DNA of 64,000 bases, from the NCBI RefSeq assembly GCF_014534745.1, contig NZ_JACVVP010000003.1, positions 124,001 to 188,000 on the forward strand, given 5' to 3'. Position numbers and translations under genes: made by a program. This document shows, piece by piece, positions 26,473 through 35,123 of the stretch (its first letter is position 1; every line of letters begins with the position of its first letter). The notes beneath the pieces are model-generated. The model was not told where the DNA came from. It saw only the letters and a program-made list of their open reading frames with translations, and searched no databases. The stretch comes from Flammeovirga sp. EKP202 (GTDB lineage: Bacteria; Bacteroidota; Bacteroidia; Cytophagales; Flammeovirgaceae).

Positions 26473-27826
26473 AAATCATCCGGCAGGGGCGAAAGCATTT
26501 AATAAAAACCCTGAAAGAGTTTCTTGGCACGACAAAGCACTATGGTTTGTTCGTGAAAAAAGAGATAAAGCAACACACGGTATTCCAGAATGGGAAGAGC
26601 TAAGAGAGATTGCAGCTCAAATCAAAGCACATACATTATCTCATTTAGATAAATATTTATTGCAATTTGAAGAACAAGCACAAGCCAATGGCATTCATGT
26701 ACATTGGGCTAAAGATGCTCAAGAACACAATGATATTGTATTGTCTATTCTTCAAAAGCACAATGTGAAAAACGTTGTGAAAAGTAAGTCCATGTTGACG
26801 GAGGAATGTAGCTTGAACCCCCACCTCAACCAACATGATATTGATGTGGTGGATACTGATTTGGGTGAACGCATTGTGCAGTTAGCCAAAGAACATCCAA
26901 GTCATATTGTACTACCTGCTATCCATAAGAAAAAGGAAGAAGTAGGAGAACTTTTCCATGAGCATCTTAATACTGAAAAAGGAGCCACTGACCCCACTTA
27001 CTTAACAAGAGCAGCAAGAGAACACCTTAGAGACAAGTTTTTACAAGCGGACGCAGCCATTACAGGAGTCAACTTTGCGGTGGCTGAATCAGGTGGTTTT
27101 GTCGTTTGTACCAACGAAGGTAATGTAGATATGGGAGCCAATTTAGCTCCAGTTCATATTGCTTGTATGGGGATCGAGAAGATTATTCCCAAGGTAGAAC
27201 ATCTAGGGGTTTTCTTAAGACTATTGGCTAGAAGTGCAACAGGACAAGCCATTACTACTTACAGCTCACATTTCCATAAACCAAAAGGCGGTAAGGAGAT
27301 GCACATTGTTTTAGTAGATAATGGTAGAACGGAACAATTGAGTAGAGATGATTTCAGAAAGTCATTGAATTGTATTCGTTGTGGTGCTTGTATGAACACT
27401 TGCCCGATTTACAGAAGAAGCGGCGGTCATAGCTATACTTATACTATTCCAGGTCCAATCGGTTCTATTTTATCTCCAGGAAAGGACTTGAAGAAACATA
27501 GCTCGTTGCCATTTGCTTCTACACTATGTGGATCTTGTAGTGATGTTTGCCCAGTAAAAATTGATATTCATACACAACTCTATAAATGGAGACAGATCAT
27601 TATGGAAGAAACCAACTATGATCCAGCCAAGAAGTTGAGTATGAAAATGGCAGGTAAAGCCATGGGGAATCCTAAGTTATTTAAGATGATCAGTAAAGTA
27701 GGAAATACCTTCTTGAAAGGCCCAAGAGTGTTGATTTATAATCCATTGAACACTTGGGGGATAAAAAGGGAATTACCTGTTCCTACACAAACATTTGATG
27801 ATTGGTACAAGAAAAACAATTCATAA
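26456..27826 (+). CDS. lutB: L-lactate utilization protein B (4Fe-4S)
   Basis: 456 aa. The N-terminal LutB/LutC-like domain begins with the conserved 'ERVSWHDKALWFVREKRDKA', which supports the start inside the lutA end. Two 4Fe-4S motifs, 'CIRCGACMNTCPIYRR' and 'CGSCSDVCPVKID', lie at about residues 305-365. It is the electron-carrying iron-sulfur subunit of the lactate oxidising complex. It is separated from lutC by a single base. Confidence 0.95.
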   Translation: MSTQYKNHPAGAKAFNKNPERVSWHDKALWFVREKRDKATHGIPEWEELREIAAQIKAHTLSHLDKYLLQFEEQAQANGIHVHWAKDAQEHNDIVLSILQKHNVKNVVKSKSMLTEECSLNPHLNQHDIDVVDTDLGERIVQLAKEHPSHIVLPAIHKKKEEVGELFHEHLNTEKGATDPTYLTRAAREHLRDKFLQADAAITGVNFAVAESGGFVVCTNEGNVDMGANLAPVHIACMGIEKIIPKVEHLGVFLRLLARSATGQAITTYSSHFHKPKGGKEMHIVLVDNGRTEQLSRDDFRKSLNCIRCGACMNTCPIYRRSGGHSYTYTIPGPIGSILSPGKDLKKHSSLPFASTLCGSCSDVCPVKIDIHTQLYKWRQIIMEETNYDPAKKLSMKMAGKAMGNPKLFKMISKVGNTFLKGPRVLIYNPLNTWGIKRELPVPTQTFDDWYKKNNS

Positions 27827-27827
27827 A

Positions 27828-28394
27828 ATGACAGCAAAAGAAAAAATCTTAAGTAATATAAAAGACCTTCAATTACCCTCTAAAGCGCTGCCTTTGGTGC
27901 CTATTTTTGAAGGACTATCCGATGATAAACACAGCTTCTTCTTGGAAACATTAGAGACGTTGGGTGTTGAAGTAATCATCAGTGAAGACAAAGCGGCGTT
28001 AGCCCAGCTTGTCGCTGAACGAGCGGAAGAAGGACCAGTTTATTCTCCAATTTCTGAACTAGGTTATACCAATACTTTAGAAAATACTGAAATGGCAGAT
28101 CTTAACCTTTCGGTGATTGAAGGAGAATTAGGGGTAGCGGAAAATGGAGCCATATGGGTAGAGGGAGATGCTTTAACAGAAAGAGCATTGACCGCTATTG
28201 GTTCTCATTTGATGATTGTTTTACCTTATCAAAAAGTAGTCTGGAACATGCATGAGGCGTACACTTATGTAGAACCAAGACAAAGTGGATATGGAGTATT
28301 TATTTCAGGTCCATCTAAAACAGCAGATATTGAGCAGTCATTAGTAAAAGGTGCTCATGGTGCCAAATCGTTGACTGTCTTTATCCAAAAATAA
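27828..28394 (+). CDS. lutC: L-lactate utilization protein C
   Basis: 188 aa from ATG at 27828 ('MTAKEKILSNIKDL'), which starts one base after the lutB stop. An in-frame TTG 33 bp upstream would lie inside lutB and is not preferred. It shows the LUD-domain pattern 'LSVIEGELGVAENGAIWVEG' and the C-terminal 'QSGYGVFISGPSKTADIEQSLVKGAHGAKSL' region typical of LutC. It completes the lutABC operon; a hairpin terminator follows 6 bp later. Confidence 0.93.
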   Translation: MTAKEKILSNIKDLQLPSKALPLVPIFEGLSDDKHSFFLETLETLGVEVIISEDKAALAQLVAERAEEGPVYSPISELGYTNTLENTEMADLNLSVIEGELGVAENGAIWVEGDALTERALTAIGSHLMIVLPYQKVVWNMHEAYTYVEPRQSGYGVFISGPSKTADIEQSLVKGAHGAKSLTVFIQK

Positions 28395-28400
28395 AAGAAG

Positions 28401-28422
28401 GGGTAGACCATAGTGTCTACCC
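28401..28422 (+). terminator. Hairpin terminator after lutC
   Basis: An 8-bp stem GGGTAGAC/GTCTACCC with a 6-nt loop, followed by TTATTGTT, just after the lutC stop. Confidence 0.8.
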
Positions 28423-28487
28423 TTATTGTTCAAAGAAAATCTCATAAAGAATCATGCAATCTTTTTAATTACCTTCTTAAATACACT

Positions 28488-28869
28488 GTAAACTAAGTTT
28501 TCGAATATTGATAGTGATTAGAAATCAGGAGATTTCTGATGATCTGTAGGGCACGAATGACGCTATCGCTTAACATTCGCACCATTGAGCTTTCTACCAT
28601 TTTAGTTTGGTAGTATCACCCCCTGGCCTTGAAGGGAAAAGCGTTAAGAATTTCATGGAATGAGCCGTTAAAAATGATTTTTTTGTTTGAGCAAAGCGAG
28701 TTTAAAATCATTGAGGCGAGAGAAATGGAATTTAGCTTTTGACTTCTAAGCCTAGATTTTTTGCTTCGTTTTTCATCGATGGAAAAATGAAGAAGAAGGA
28801 AGCTTGAAAGTAGACCCTATAAATGCTTGTAGAAAGATCGATTGGAAGTAACGAGAACTTTGTTTTAAC
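28488..28869. repeat. Family A element, copy 2
   Basis: About 382 bp, the same internal order as the copy at 16906. The left end GTAAACTAAGTTTTC is intact; the right end GAACTTTGTTTTAAC has decayed. It fills most of the 710-bp gap between lutC and the fructose-bisphosphatase gene. The rest of that gap (to 29104) holds only AT-rich DNA, presumably the fbp promoter. Confidence 0.85.
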
Positions 28870-29104
28870 TTTTAAAAAAATTCTTATCACTAGTAAACAA
28901 CACACTACCTTTTACACCTAGTGATATTATTATTCATCTAAGTATTTACTTAAGTACCAACATCAAAATTACCTTCCACCGCTTATTTTTTATACAGTTA
29001 ATGCGATAAAGTAGAATTTGTTACATGAGATGTTTATCAAAAATAAAAGGGTTACCAACTAATTTTGAGTCAGTACTTCTCAGACTTATATCTATTACTA
29101 AATT

Positions 29105-30136
29105 ATGATTTACACTGAAAAATCTAAAGCTAACCTGGACACTTTTACGTCACCGGTCGGAATTGCTGTTGATCGATTCATCGCACAAAGACAAAGCGAA
29201 TTTCCTCATGCCACGGGAGAATTATCTCAATTATTGAGAGATATCGTTATTGCATCTAAAATTATTAGTAGAGAAATTAATAGGGCAGGACTTAGTGGAA
29301 TTGAAGGAATGACAGAAGACGAAAACATTCAGGGTGAACCTCAAAGAATGTTGGATGTTATTGCTGAATACCGATTTAAGAAAGCTTTAATTAATGGAAA
29401 ACAGGTTTGTGCCATCTTATCTGAAGAGAGTGATGAGGTGATCGACACTGGAAATTATGATGCAAAATATGTAGTGGCCATTGATCCGTTGGATGGATCT
29501 TCTAATGTGGACGTTAATGTTTCTGTAGGAACAATTTTTTCAATTTACAAAAGAGTGAGTCCACAAGGGCAACCTTTCACCAAAGAAGATTTCTTACAAG
29601 AAGGTACAAAACAAGTGGCGGCAGGGTATATTTTGTATGGATCATCTACCATGTTAGTGTACACTACAGGGTGTGGTGTGAATGGTTTTACATACGAACC
29701 GTCACTAGGAGAATACTTTTTATCTCATCCTAATATTATCCAACCTCAAGATGGAGAATATTACAGCGTGAATGAAAGAGATAAAGATGAATTTTCTAGA
29801 GATGTGAAAACGTATCTTTACGAGTTGAAGTCTAAGAAAAAAGGAACAAGATATGTAGGTTCTTTAGTATGTGATTTCCATAGAAACTTACTAAAAGGCG
29901 GCGTATACCTTTATCCTGCAACAGATCAATATAAAAAAGGAAAATTGAGATTAATGTATGAATGTCACGCATTGGCCTTTATCACTGAACAAGCAAAAGG
30001 ACGTGCAACGAATGGTGATATTCGTATTATGGACATTAAGCCACAAGCCTACCATGAACGAACGCCAATTATTATCGGTTCTAAAGGTTTAGTAGATGAG
30101 TTTGAAGACGTGCAAAAGTTGATTAGTTTCAAATAA
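29105..30136 (+). CDS. fbp: Fructose-1,6-bisphosphatase class I
   Basis: 343 aa, a normal class I FBPase length. Hallmarks: 'ATGELSQLLRDIVIASKII', 'GEPQRMLDVIAE', 'ILSEESDEV' and the metal/catalytic motif D127-PLDGSS-N134. The C-terminal part holds 'RYVGSLVCDFHRNLLKGGVY' and 'ECHALAFITEQAKGRA'. It dephosphorylates fructose-1,6-bisphosphate in gluconeogenesis. Beside aldolase and lactate oxidation genes it would let cells growing on deoxysugar-derived trioses and lactate rebuild hexoses. Not an operon with lutC: a 710-bp gap and a mobile repeat separate them. Confidence 0.96.
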   Translation: MIYTEKSKANLDTFTSPVGIAVDRFIAQRQSEFPHATGELSQLLRDIVIASKIISREINRAGLSGIEGMTEDENIQGEPQRMLDVIAEYRFKKALINGKQVCAILSEESDEVIDTGNYDAKYVVAIDPLDGSSNVDVNVSVGTIFSIYKRVSPQGQPFTKEDFLQEGTKQVAAGYILYGSSTMLVYTTGCGVNGFTYEPSLGEYFLSHPNIIQPQDGEYYSVNERDKDEFSRDVKTYLYELKSKKKGTRYVGSLVCDFHRNLLKGGVYLYPATDQYKKGKLRLMYECHALAFITEQAKGRATNGDIRIMDIKPQAYHERTPIIIGSKGLVDEFEDVQKLISFK

Positions 30137-30191
30137 AAGAGAAATAAATGAAGAGATATTATCAACAGTAATCATTTACAGCCCTATATAT

Positions 30192-30231
30192 ACAACAAAG
30201 CCTTCAGATTTTCACCTGAAGGCTTTGTTGT
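30192..30231. terminator. Bidirectional terminator between fbp and small secreted protein
   Basis: A 16-bp perfect stem ACAACAAAGCCTTCAG/CTGAAGGCTTTGTTGT with an 8-nt loop, between convergent genes. Each side of the stem ends in short T-rich DNA. Confidence 0.8.
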
Positions 30232-30271
30232 TATTCGCAGTTCACTCTTACATTAGCAGATGTCTTTGTGA

Positions 30272-30670
30272 TTAACGGCGAGACATTTTTAATACTTTCT
30301 TTTGTAGTTTTGCAACATCATCACCAGCGATCATTCCAGCCAAAATTGCCTTATTGTAAGCTTCGATAGCCATATCTTTCGCACCATTTAATGCTAAATA
30401 GTCACCTTTGATTTCTAAATTTTCAGCGTTTTCGTTGATAGCGATTGACTTTTCAATCCAAACAAAAGCTTCACTTAAGTTCGCTTTCAACTCGATACAT
30501 CTTTCAGCAGCGTTTGAATAAACTGCCCAATCAGTAGCGGCAGCGTTTTCAACAGCAGCACGTAGTTTTGAAATTTCATTATCATCTTTATCAGTAGGGT
30601 TAGCGAATGAAGGGCTAACAGTGATGATTGCAACTAACGCGATTACTAAAAGTTGTTTTAAAGATTTCAT
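30272..30670 (-). CDS. Small secreted helical protein, paralogue 1 of 3
   Basis: 132 aa. Signal peptide 'MKSLKQLLVIALVAIITVSP' ending 'SFA'. The mature part is all-helical and TPR-like: 'DWAVYSNAAERCIELKANLSEA', 'WIEKSIAINENAENLEIKGDYLALNG' and 'AIEAYNKAILAGM'. This resembles the C-terminal helical part of DUF2911 proteins, but the DUF2911 beta domain is absent. Two near-identical paralogues are at 31876 and 62788. It carries about 470 bp of conserved upstream DNA. This copy is the most diverged. Role unknown; probably abundant and periplasmic or secreted. Confidence 0.85.
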   Translation of the reverse strand: MKSLKQLLVIALVAIITVSPSFANPTDKDDNEISKLRAAVENAAATDWAVYSNAAERCIELKANLSEAFVWIEKSIAINENAENLEIKGDYLALNGAKDMAIEAYNKAILAGMIAGDDVAKLQKKVLKMSRR

Positions 30671-31150
30671 GGCTATATATATTTTTTGTTTTTTGATTCG
30701 ATTAAATACACTTTACCTTATACTAAAGGCTTGCCAATAATAATTATGTACTTGATAGTTAGAGTTTTATGTTTGATTCCTCGGGTTTTAAGTGTAAATC
30801 GTACATAGTTTTCATTACATATTTGAACAATTTGTTCGTAATCGATCACTTTTTGTTGAATTTTTCGAAATATAATTCTGTATTAGAATATTTATTTACA
30901 TTTATTTAAAATTATATTCTTTAATTAATGTAGTATACATTGTTTTTATTCTGAGCGGAAAGATTTCTTAACCAATATGTTTAAAATCTTTAAAAGAAGT
31001 AGATAGGTTATTTATGATTTTTATAATTATTGTGCTTATAAATTATAAATCGTTTAAATATTTTCTTTTTTGAAAGTAATTATTTGAGATATTATCATAT
31101 TAACGCCTGCTTCATATAAAATTAATGTGAAGTGTACGCTTTTGAAATCT
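30671..31150 (-). promoter_or_regulatory. Conserved ~470-bp upstream region, copy 1
   Basis: Similar DNA precedes all three paralogues without a length change. Landmarks in genomic orientation: a promoter-like block (CTTTACCTTATACTAAAGGC then TTGCCAA, 30711-30737), a 13-bp palindrome GAACAATTTGTTC (30825-30837) followed by a TCACTTTTTG box, ATATTCT/AGAATA segments near 30870-30925, and a far block CATATAAAATTAATGTGAAG plus TGTACGCTTTTG ending about 470 bp from the ATG. No ORF occupies it. It may hold an activator site or a non-coding transcript. Confidence 0.65.
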
Positions 31151-31161
31151 CCCCATTTCAA

Positions 31162-31368
31162 GACGTAAAAAAAGCCCAGTTTCGAGCAGTTATAAAGCTT
31201 GAAATTGAGTACTACTAAAAAGACTTCTCGGCTTATTCATTGAGTATTTCAGTACTACCAAACAAATTGGGTAGAAGGTCCAATGGCACAAATATTTATA
31301 GATGATGTTATTTGTATCTTGTGGTTCCCGAGGGCGTTATAATACAGTTGTTTTTTGATCTGTAACAA
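31162..31368. repeat. Decayed repeat fragments between paralogues 1 and 2
   Basis: The segment TACCAAACAAATTGGGTAG at about 31256-31275, with GGTCCAATGGC after it, matches the reverse complement of the middle of family A (ACTACCCTATTCGTTTGGTA at 36670). AGCTTGAAATTGAGTA is an old terminator-like arm. No gene is recognisable. Confidence 0.5.
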
Positions 31369-31446
31369 AAATGCAGAAGAAGGAAGTTCGAAAGTAGCTC
31401 CTATAAATGTTTGCAGAAAGGTCGAGTAAAAGTTGACGAAAATTTA
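31369..31446. repeat. Family A right-end fragment
   Basis: ATGCAGAAGAAGGAAGTTCG through AAAGTTGACGAAAATTTA matches the last 80 bp of family A. It abuts the left part of another A copy, so two insertions have fused head to tail. Confidence 0.7.
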
Positions 31447-31791
31447 TGGCATTTAGAAATCAGGAGATTTCTAATGATCTGAAGGACACGAATACCGCTA
31501 TCGCTTAACATTCGCGCCAGTGGTCTTTCTAATCAATTCGTTAGGTAGTACTTTCTTCGGCCTTGAAGGGAAAAGCGTTAAGAATTTCATGTATTGAGCC
31601 GTTAAAAATGATTTTCTTGTTCGAGCTTTAGCGAGTTTAAAATCATTTAGGCGAGAGCAATGGAATTTAGCTTTTGACTTCTAAGCCTTGAATTTTTGCT
31701 TCGTTTTTCATCAATGGAAAAATGAAGAAGAAAGAAACTTGAAAGTAGATCCTATAAATGCTTGCAGAAAGGTCGAGTAAAAGTTGATGAT
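31441..31791. repeat. Family A element, copy 3
   Basis: It contains the whole internal order of family A from TTAGAAATCAGGAGATTTCT to AAAAGTTGATGATA. Its left TIR is lost at the junction with the preceding fragment, and its right TIR is cut by the terminator of the gene at 31876. Confidence 0.8.
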
Positions 31792-31828
31792 AAAAAACAA
31801 GGCCTATAAGTTTTCACTTATAGGCCTT
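31791..31828 (-). terminator. Rho-independent terminator, small secreted protein 2
   Basis: On the minus strand: a 12-bp stem AAGGCCTATAAG/CTTATAGGCCTT with a 6-nt loop, then G and TTTTTT. Strong. Confidence 0.9.
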
Positions 31829-31875
31829 CATCTATCGTTCATGTTTAGTAGTATCCGTCTCTCGTAGGCTATTTT

Positions 31876-32274
31876 TTAGCGACGAGATAACTTCAATACT
31901 TTCTTTTGTATTTTAGAAACATCTTCGCCAGCAAGCATTCCTGCTAAAATAGCTTTGTTGTATGTTTCAATGGCCATGTCGTCTGCTCCATTTAATGCTA
32001 AGTAATCTCCTTTGATTTCTAAGTTCTCAGCATTAGCGTTGATCGCAATTGATTTTTCGATCCAAACATAAGCTTCACTTAAGTTCGCTTTCAACTCGAT
32101 ACATCTGTCTGCCGCATCAGCGTAAGCTTCCCAGTCAGTAGCTGTTGCGTTTTCAACCGCAGCACGTAATTTGTCAATCTCGTTATCTTCGTTATCAGTA
32201 GGATTAGCGAAAGAAGGATTTACAGTGATGATTGCAAATAACGCTAGAACTAAAAGTTGTTTTAAAGATTTCAT
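31876..32274 (-). CDS. Small secreted helical protein, paralogue 2 of 3
   Basis: 132 aa, the same architecture as the protein at 30272: a signal peptide ending 'NPSFA', an acidic linker 'NPTDNEDNEIDK', then TPR-like helices and a basic tail 'KLSRR'. The first roughly 150 bp of the gene and its 5' leader are almost identical in DNA to the copy at 62788, 31 kb away, which indicates a recent duplication or gene conversion. It has its own terminator and conserved upstream region. Function unknown. Confidence 0.85.
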   Translation of the reverse strand: MKSLKQLLVLALFAIITVNPSFANPTDNEDNEIDKLRAAVENATATDWEAYADAADRCIELKANLSEAYVWIEKSIAINANAENLEIKGDYLALNGADDMAIETYNKAILAGMLAGEDVSKIQKKVLKLSRR

Positions 32275-32757
32275 GACTATATATATTTTGTGTTTTCTTG
32301 TATCATTGAATTATGCTTTACTATATACTAAAGACTTGCCAAAGTGAGTTAATTAATTGTTTTTCAATATGTTGAGTTGGTTTTGTTGGGTTTTAAGTGT
32401 AAATGGAACACTGTTTTTATTGCGTATCTGAACAACTTGTTCGTAAACGGTCACTTTTTGTATTTTATGTCAGAATATTATTCTGTTTCATTGTGCATGT
32501 TTACATTTATTTAGAATAATATTTTATGATTGCTCTTAAATATCTTGCTTTTGTTTTGTTGAGTAAGATTCGTTAGCTGTAATATTTAAAACCTTTTGAA
32601 ATAGTAGAGATGTTATTTATTATTTTCGTAAAAAATTACCTAATAAATTTATAATACTGTAAAATTTCACCATTTTTCAAGTTTTTATTTTAGATATTAT
32701 TAAATGCGTGCCAGTTTCATATAAAATTAACGTAAGGTGTACGTTTTTGAAAAAGGA
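32275..32757 (-). promoter_or_regulatory. Conserved ~470-bp upstream region, copy 2
   Basis: Same landmarks as the copy at 30671 and at the same distances: promoter block at 32316-32342, palindrome GAACAACTTGTTC at 32430-32442 followed by TCACTTTTTG, AGAATAATATT segments, and the far block CATATAAAATTAACGTAAGG plus TGTACG ending 470 bp from the ATG. Confidence 0.65.
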
Positions 32758-32771
32758 GGGAAATTGAGTGT

Positions 32772-32925
32772 TCATGTTAGTTAGAAATCGTGAGATTTCT
32801 AATGTTTTTTAGGTACGAATGACGGTATCGCTAAAAATTCATGCTTGTGGATTGTCTAGAATTTAAGTTTGGTAGTTTGAAAGTAGATGCTAGAAAGCTT
32901 GTACAAATTTTAATTGAAAGTAATC
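32772..32925. repeat. Decayed family A/B remnant
   Basis: AGAAATCGTGAGATTTCT, then GGTACGAATGACGGTATCGC and TTTGGTAGTTTGAAAGTAGA show a family A copy with its middle deleted and many substitutions. It is the oldest looking copy in the window. Confidence 0.7.
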
Positions 32926-32928
32926 CAT

Positions 32929-32976
32929 AAAAAATGCTCAATCCCAAACCTAAATAAAGCTTGAAATTGAGCATTG
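32929..32976 (-). terminator. Terminator after T9SS glycosidase 1
   Basis: On the minus strand: stem AATGCTCAAT/ATTGAGCATT around a 23-nt loop with AAGCTTTATTTAGG inside, followed by TTTTT. The loop is long. Confidence 0.6.
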
Positions 32977-33011
32977 AACCGTTGAGCAGTCAAACCCAGA
33001 ATTGTTAAAAT

Positions 33012-35000
33012 CTATTGCTTAATAAACACCTTGTGGTCTTCTCTTTCATCCGTTACAATTTTGAAAACATAAACACCTTTTGGTAAGAATTCAATATTGA
33101 TACTTTCACTTTTAGAAAGAGGAGACTGTTGCATTAATTTGCCATTCATATCATAAATGAAAAATTGAGCATTAACAGGGTTGAACATTTCCTCAATGGC
33201 ATAGTTCAACTTTGATTGAGCAGGGTTAGGGTATAGTTTCCAGTTGATATTTTTAAATTGATCATCAATACTAGTCACATCACCTCTTTTATTTTCAAAA
33301 TAAAGTACTACGTCTTCATTTGATTTGATGTCTTTGATTTCGATGTAAAACTTGCCAGAGCTACTTGCTGTTACATCTACTCTGTCTTTCTCTTCATAAG
33401 TGTAGGCATTGTAGACATAGAAAGTATATTCATCACGAGGAAGGCCGTCCACTTGGAATGTGATGTTTCTAAGATTCTTTCCGTTTCCGTGAATAAAGGC
33501 ATAGCCATGTCTGTTTCTAAGCACCATTCCTTGCCCTTCAAGGTCTTCACTGTTTACAAATGTGAGTTCCTTAATTTCATTGTCACTCTTTGTCGTCATT
33601 TTCTCCGTAAATTCAGCTAAGAATTCAAACTTGTCGTAAGCATTCCAAACCTCATAGTTTTCCCACCACCATGTCATAGGAATGATTGATGTTTTTTCAA
33701 ACATGCCCAACCACATTGTTTTTTGTAAATCTTTGATCCATTTGGCTTCATCATTATTATTAGGAGGCATAAAGTCCAATCCCATTTCACCTACTACATA
33801 AGGTTTTTGATGCTTATTCGTTAACTCTTGAATTTTTTGAGCCATACCGCCTACAGAACCATAAAGGTGAGATTGAATAAGGTCTAATTCCTGAACATCA
33901 AAAAGGCCATTCACGGTATTATGACTAATACTTGTCGTAACAATATGCTCATGATAATCGATCGATTTTAAATACTTACTCATGATATCATGCCATTCCA
34001 CTACATCAGCAGGATTTACATTTTGTCCATCATAGATAATTGTATTGTCGACCTCATTAAAAAATTCAATAGCACCTACCGAAGTAGAGTACCCCCAACG
34101 TGCTACGATGTATCTTAATCTGTTTTTATAAAGTCTTCTTGCTTCTTCAAACGTGAAAAAGTCGTTAGGATTAACACAACCTGCTAATTGTTGGTAAGGG
34201 TGATCTTTCCATACATTATTACCCCAACCGTCATTATTATTGACCCAAAGTGCACCGTGGAAATCCATCGCCAACATTAAATACAGATCATTTTTTTCGG
34301 CTTCATCAATCATGTATTCAATACGTGCCAAACCTTCAGGGTGGTAGCCCACGCCATTATAATCATTGTATCGGTCTGAACCGACTTTGTTCCATTCGAT
34401 CGGTAAGTTCCAAGGTACATTCAACCAAGTTCTTACAAAGTTGATTTGATGTGATGCTAATAAATCAAACCAGAAGTCATAGGTATACTTTGGGTTTTCA
34501 CTGTTTCTAGCTTCCCAGCCCATATTCAAACCAAAACCTCTGAAACCATCACCATTATCAAAAACCAAGTTGTTGTAGTTTTTGTCAACAGTATGAAGGA
34601 AACCTGGATTTTCACTTTCAATCGCATTAAATGTAAAAGAAGTGGAAGTTGTACTTTGCTCATCTGTTACAACAGTAATAGTATAAGTATATTCTCCAGT
34701 AGTTCTAGGAGCGATTCTTAATCCCCAAGTAGAGTTATCACTATCGCCTTCTAAAAAGAAAAGAGGATAATTAATAGTGCTTGCATCAGGTAATGTGATC
34801 GATGCACTTACATCTATATGTTGAGGATCGTAAGGATTTTCAAAGTCTGCCTTTACTTTTACAAGTGCTTCAAACTTATCAAAAGTAGTAATAGTAGTGC
34901 TTTCAGTGTTGACCTCTAAAATTTCAGGCTGAACAGTAGAAGCGAATAAGTGAAGCTGAAGTACTAAGAATAAAAAAATGAATAGCTGTAAAAATTTCAT
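33012..35000 (-). CDS. T9SS-secreted DUF5060 + clan-A glycosidase
   Basis: 662 aa. Signal peptide (1-20), a DUF5060-like immunoglobulin domain (about 23-125), a GH5-like TIM barrel (about 130-480) and a T9SS type A domain ('LYPNPAQSKLNYAI' to 'GVYVFKIVTD'). The likely catalytic acid/base is E316 in 'IEFFNEVDNT' and the nucleophile E405 in 'YVVGEMGLDF'. 'GWEARN...TYDFWFDLLASHQINFVRTW' is shared with its paralogue at 59556. It is an exported endo-acting glycanase in a mannan-like locus. The exact CAZy family is not certain. Divergent from the GH130 gene over a 399-bp control region. Confidence 0.82.
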   Translation of the reverse strand: MKFLQLFIFLFLVLQLHLFASTVQPEILEVNTESTTITTFDKFEALVKVKADFENPYDPQHIDVSASITLPDASTINYPLFFLEGDSDNSTWGLRIAPRTTGEYTYTITVVTDEQSTTSTSFTFNAIESENPGFLHTVDKNYNNLVFDNGDGFRGFGLNMGWEARNSENPKYTYDFWFDLLASHQINFVRTWLNVPWNLPIEWNKVGSDRYNDYNGVGYHPEGLARIEYMIDEAEKNDLYLMLAMDFHGALWVNNNDGWGNNVWKDHPYQQLAGCVNPNDFFTFEEARRLYKNRLRYIVARWGYSTSVGAIEFFNEVDNTIIYDGQNVNPADVVEWHDIMSKYLKSIDYHEHIVTTSISHNTVNGLFDVQELDLIQSHLYGSVGGMAQKIQELTNKHQKPYVVGEMGLDFMPPNNNDEAKWIKDLQKTMWLGMFEKTSIIPMTWWWENYEVWNAYDKFEFLAEFTEKMTTKSDNEIKELTFVNSEDLEGQGMVLRNRHGYAFIHGNGKNLRNITFQVDGLPRDEYTFYVYNAYTYEEKDRVDVTASSSGKFYIEIKDIKSNEDVVLYFENKRGDVTSIDDQFKNINWKLYPNPAQSKLNYAIEEMFNPVNAQFFIYDMNGKLMQQSPLSKSESINIEFLPKGVYVFKIVTDEREDHKVFIKQ

Positions 35001-35123
35001 ATATCATACTCATTAAATGAAAGATTAAGTACCCGTACAAAAAGTAATGTTTGTTTTGCATTAGTACGGTTGTAAAGGTAGATAGGAGATAAGGCCTGCA
35101 CTACTACTTTTGTGTTACAACAT

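Noticed and set aside
27795-27827. Upstream TTG start for lutC
   Set aside because: It would lie inside lutB and adds an unconserved basic leader; ATG at 27828 starts one base after the lutB stop and gives the usual LutC N-terminus.
30711-30737. Sigma-54 promoter reading of the conserved TTGGCAAG block upstream of the small secreted proteins
   Set aside because: The TGGC part is present, but the matching GC element at the right spacing is not, so no sigma factor is assigned.
31150-31370. Possible degraded gene between small secreted proteins 1 and 2
   Set aside because: The only recognisable pieces are family A fragments and terminator-like arms; no reading frame with protein-like composition was found.
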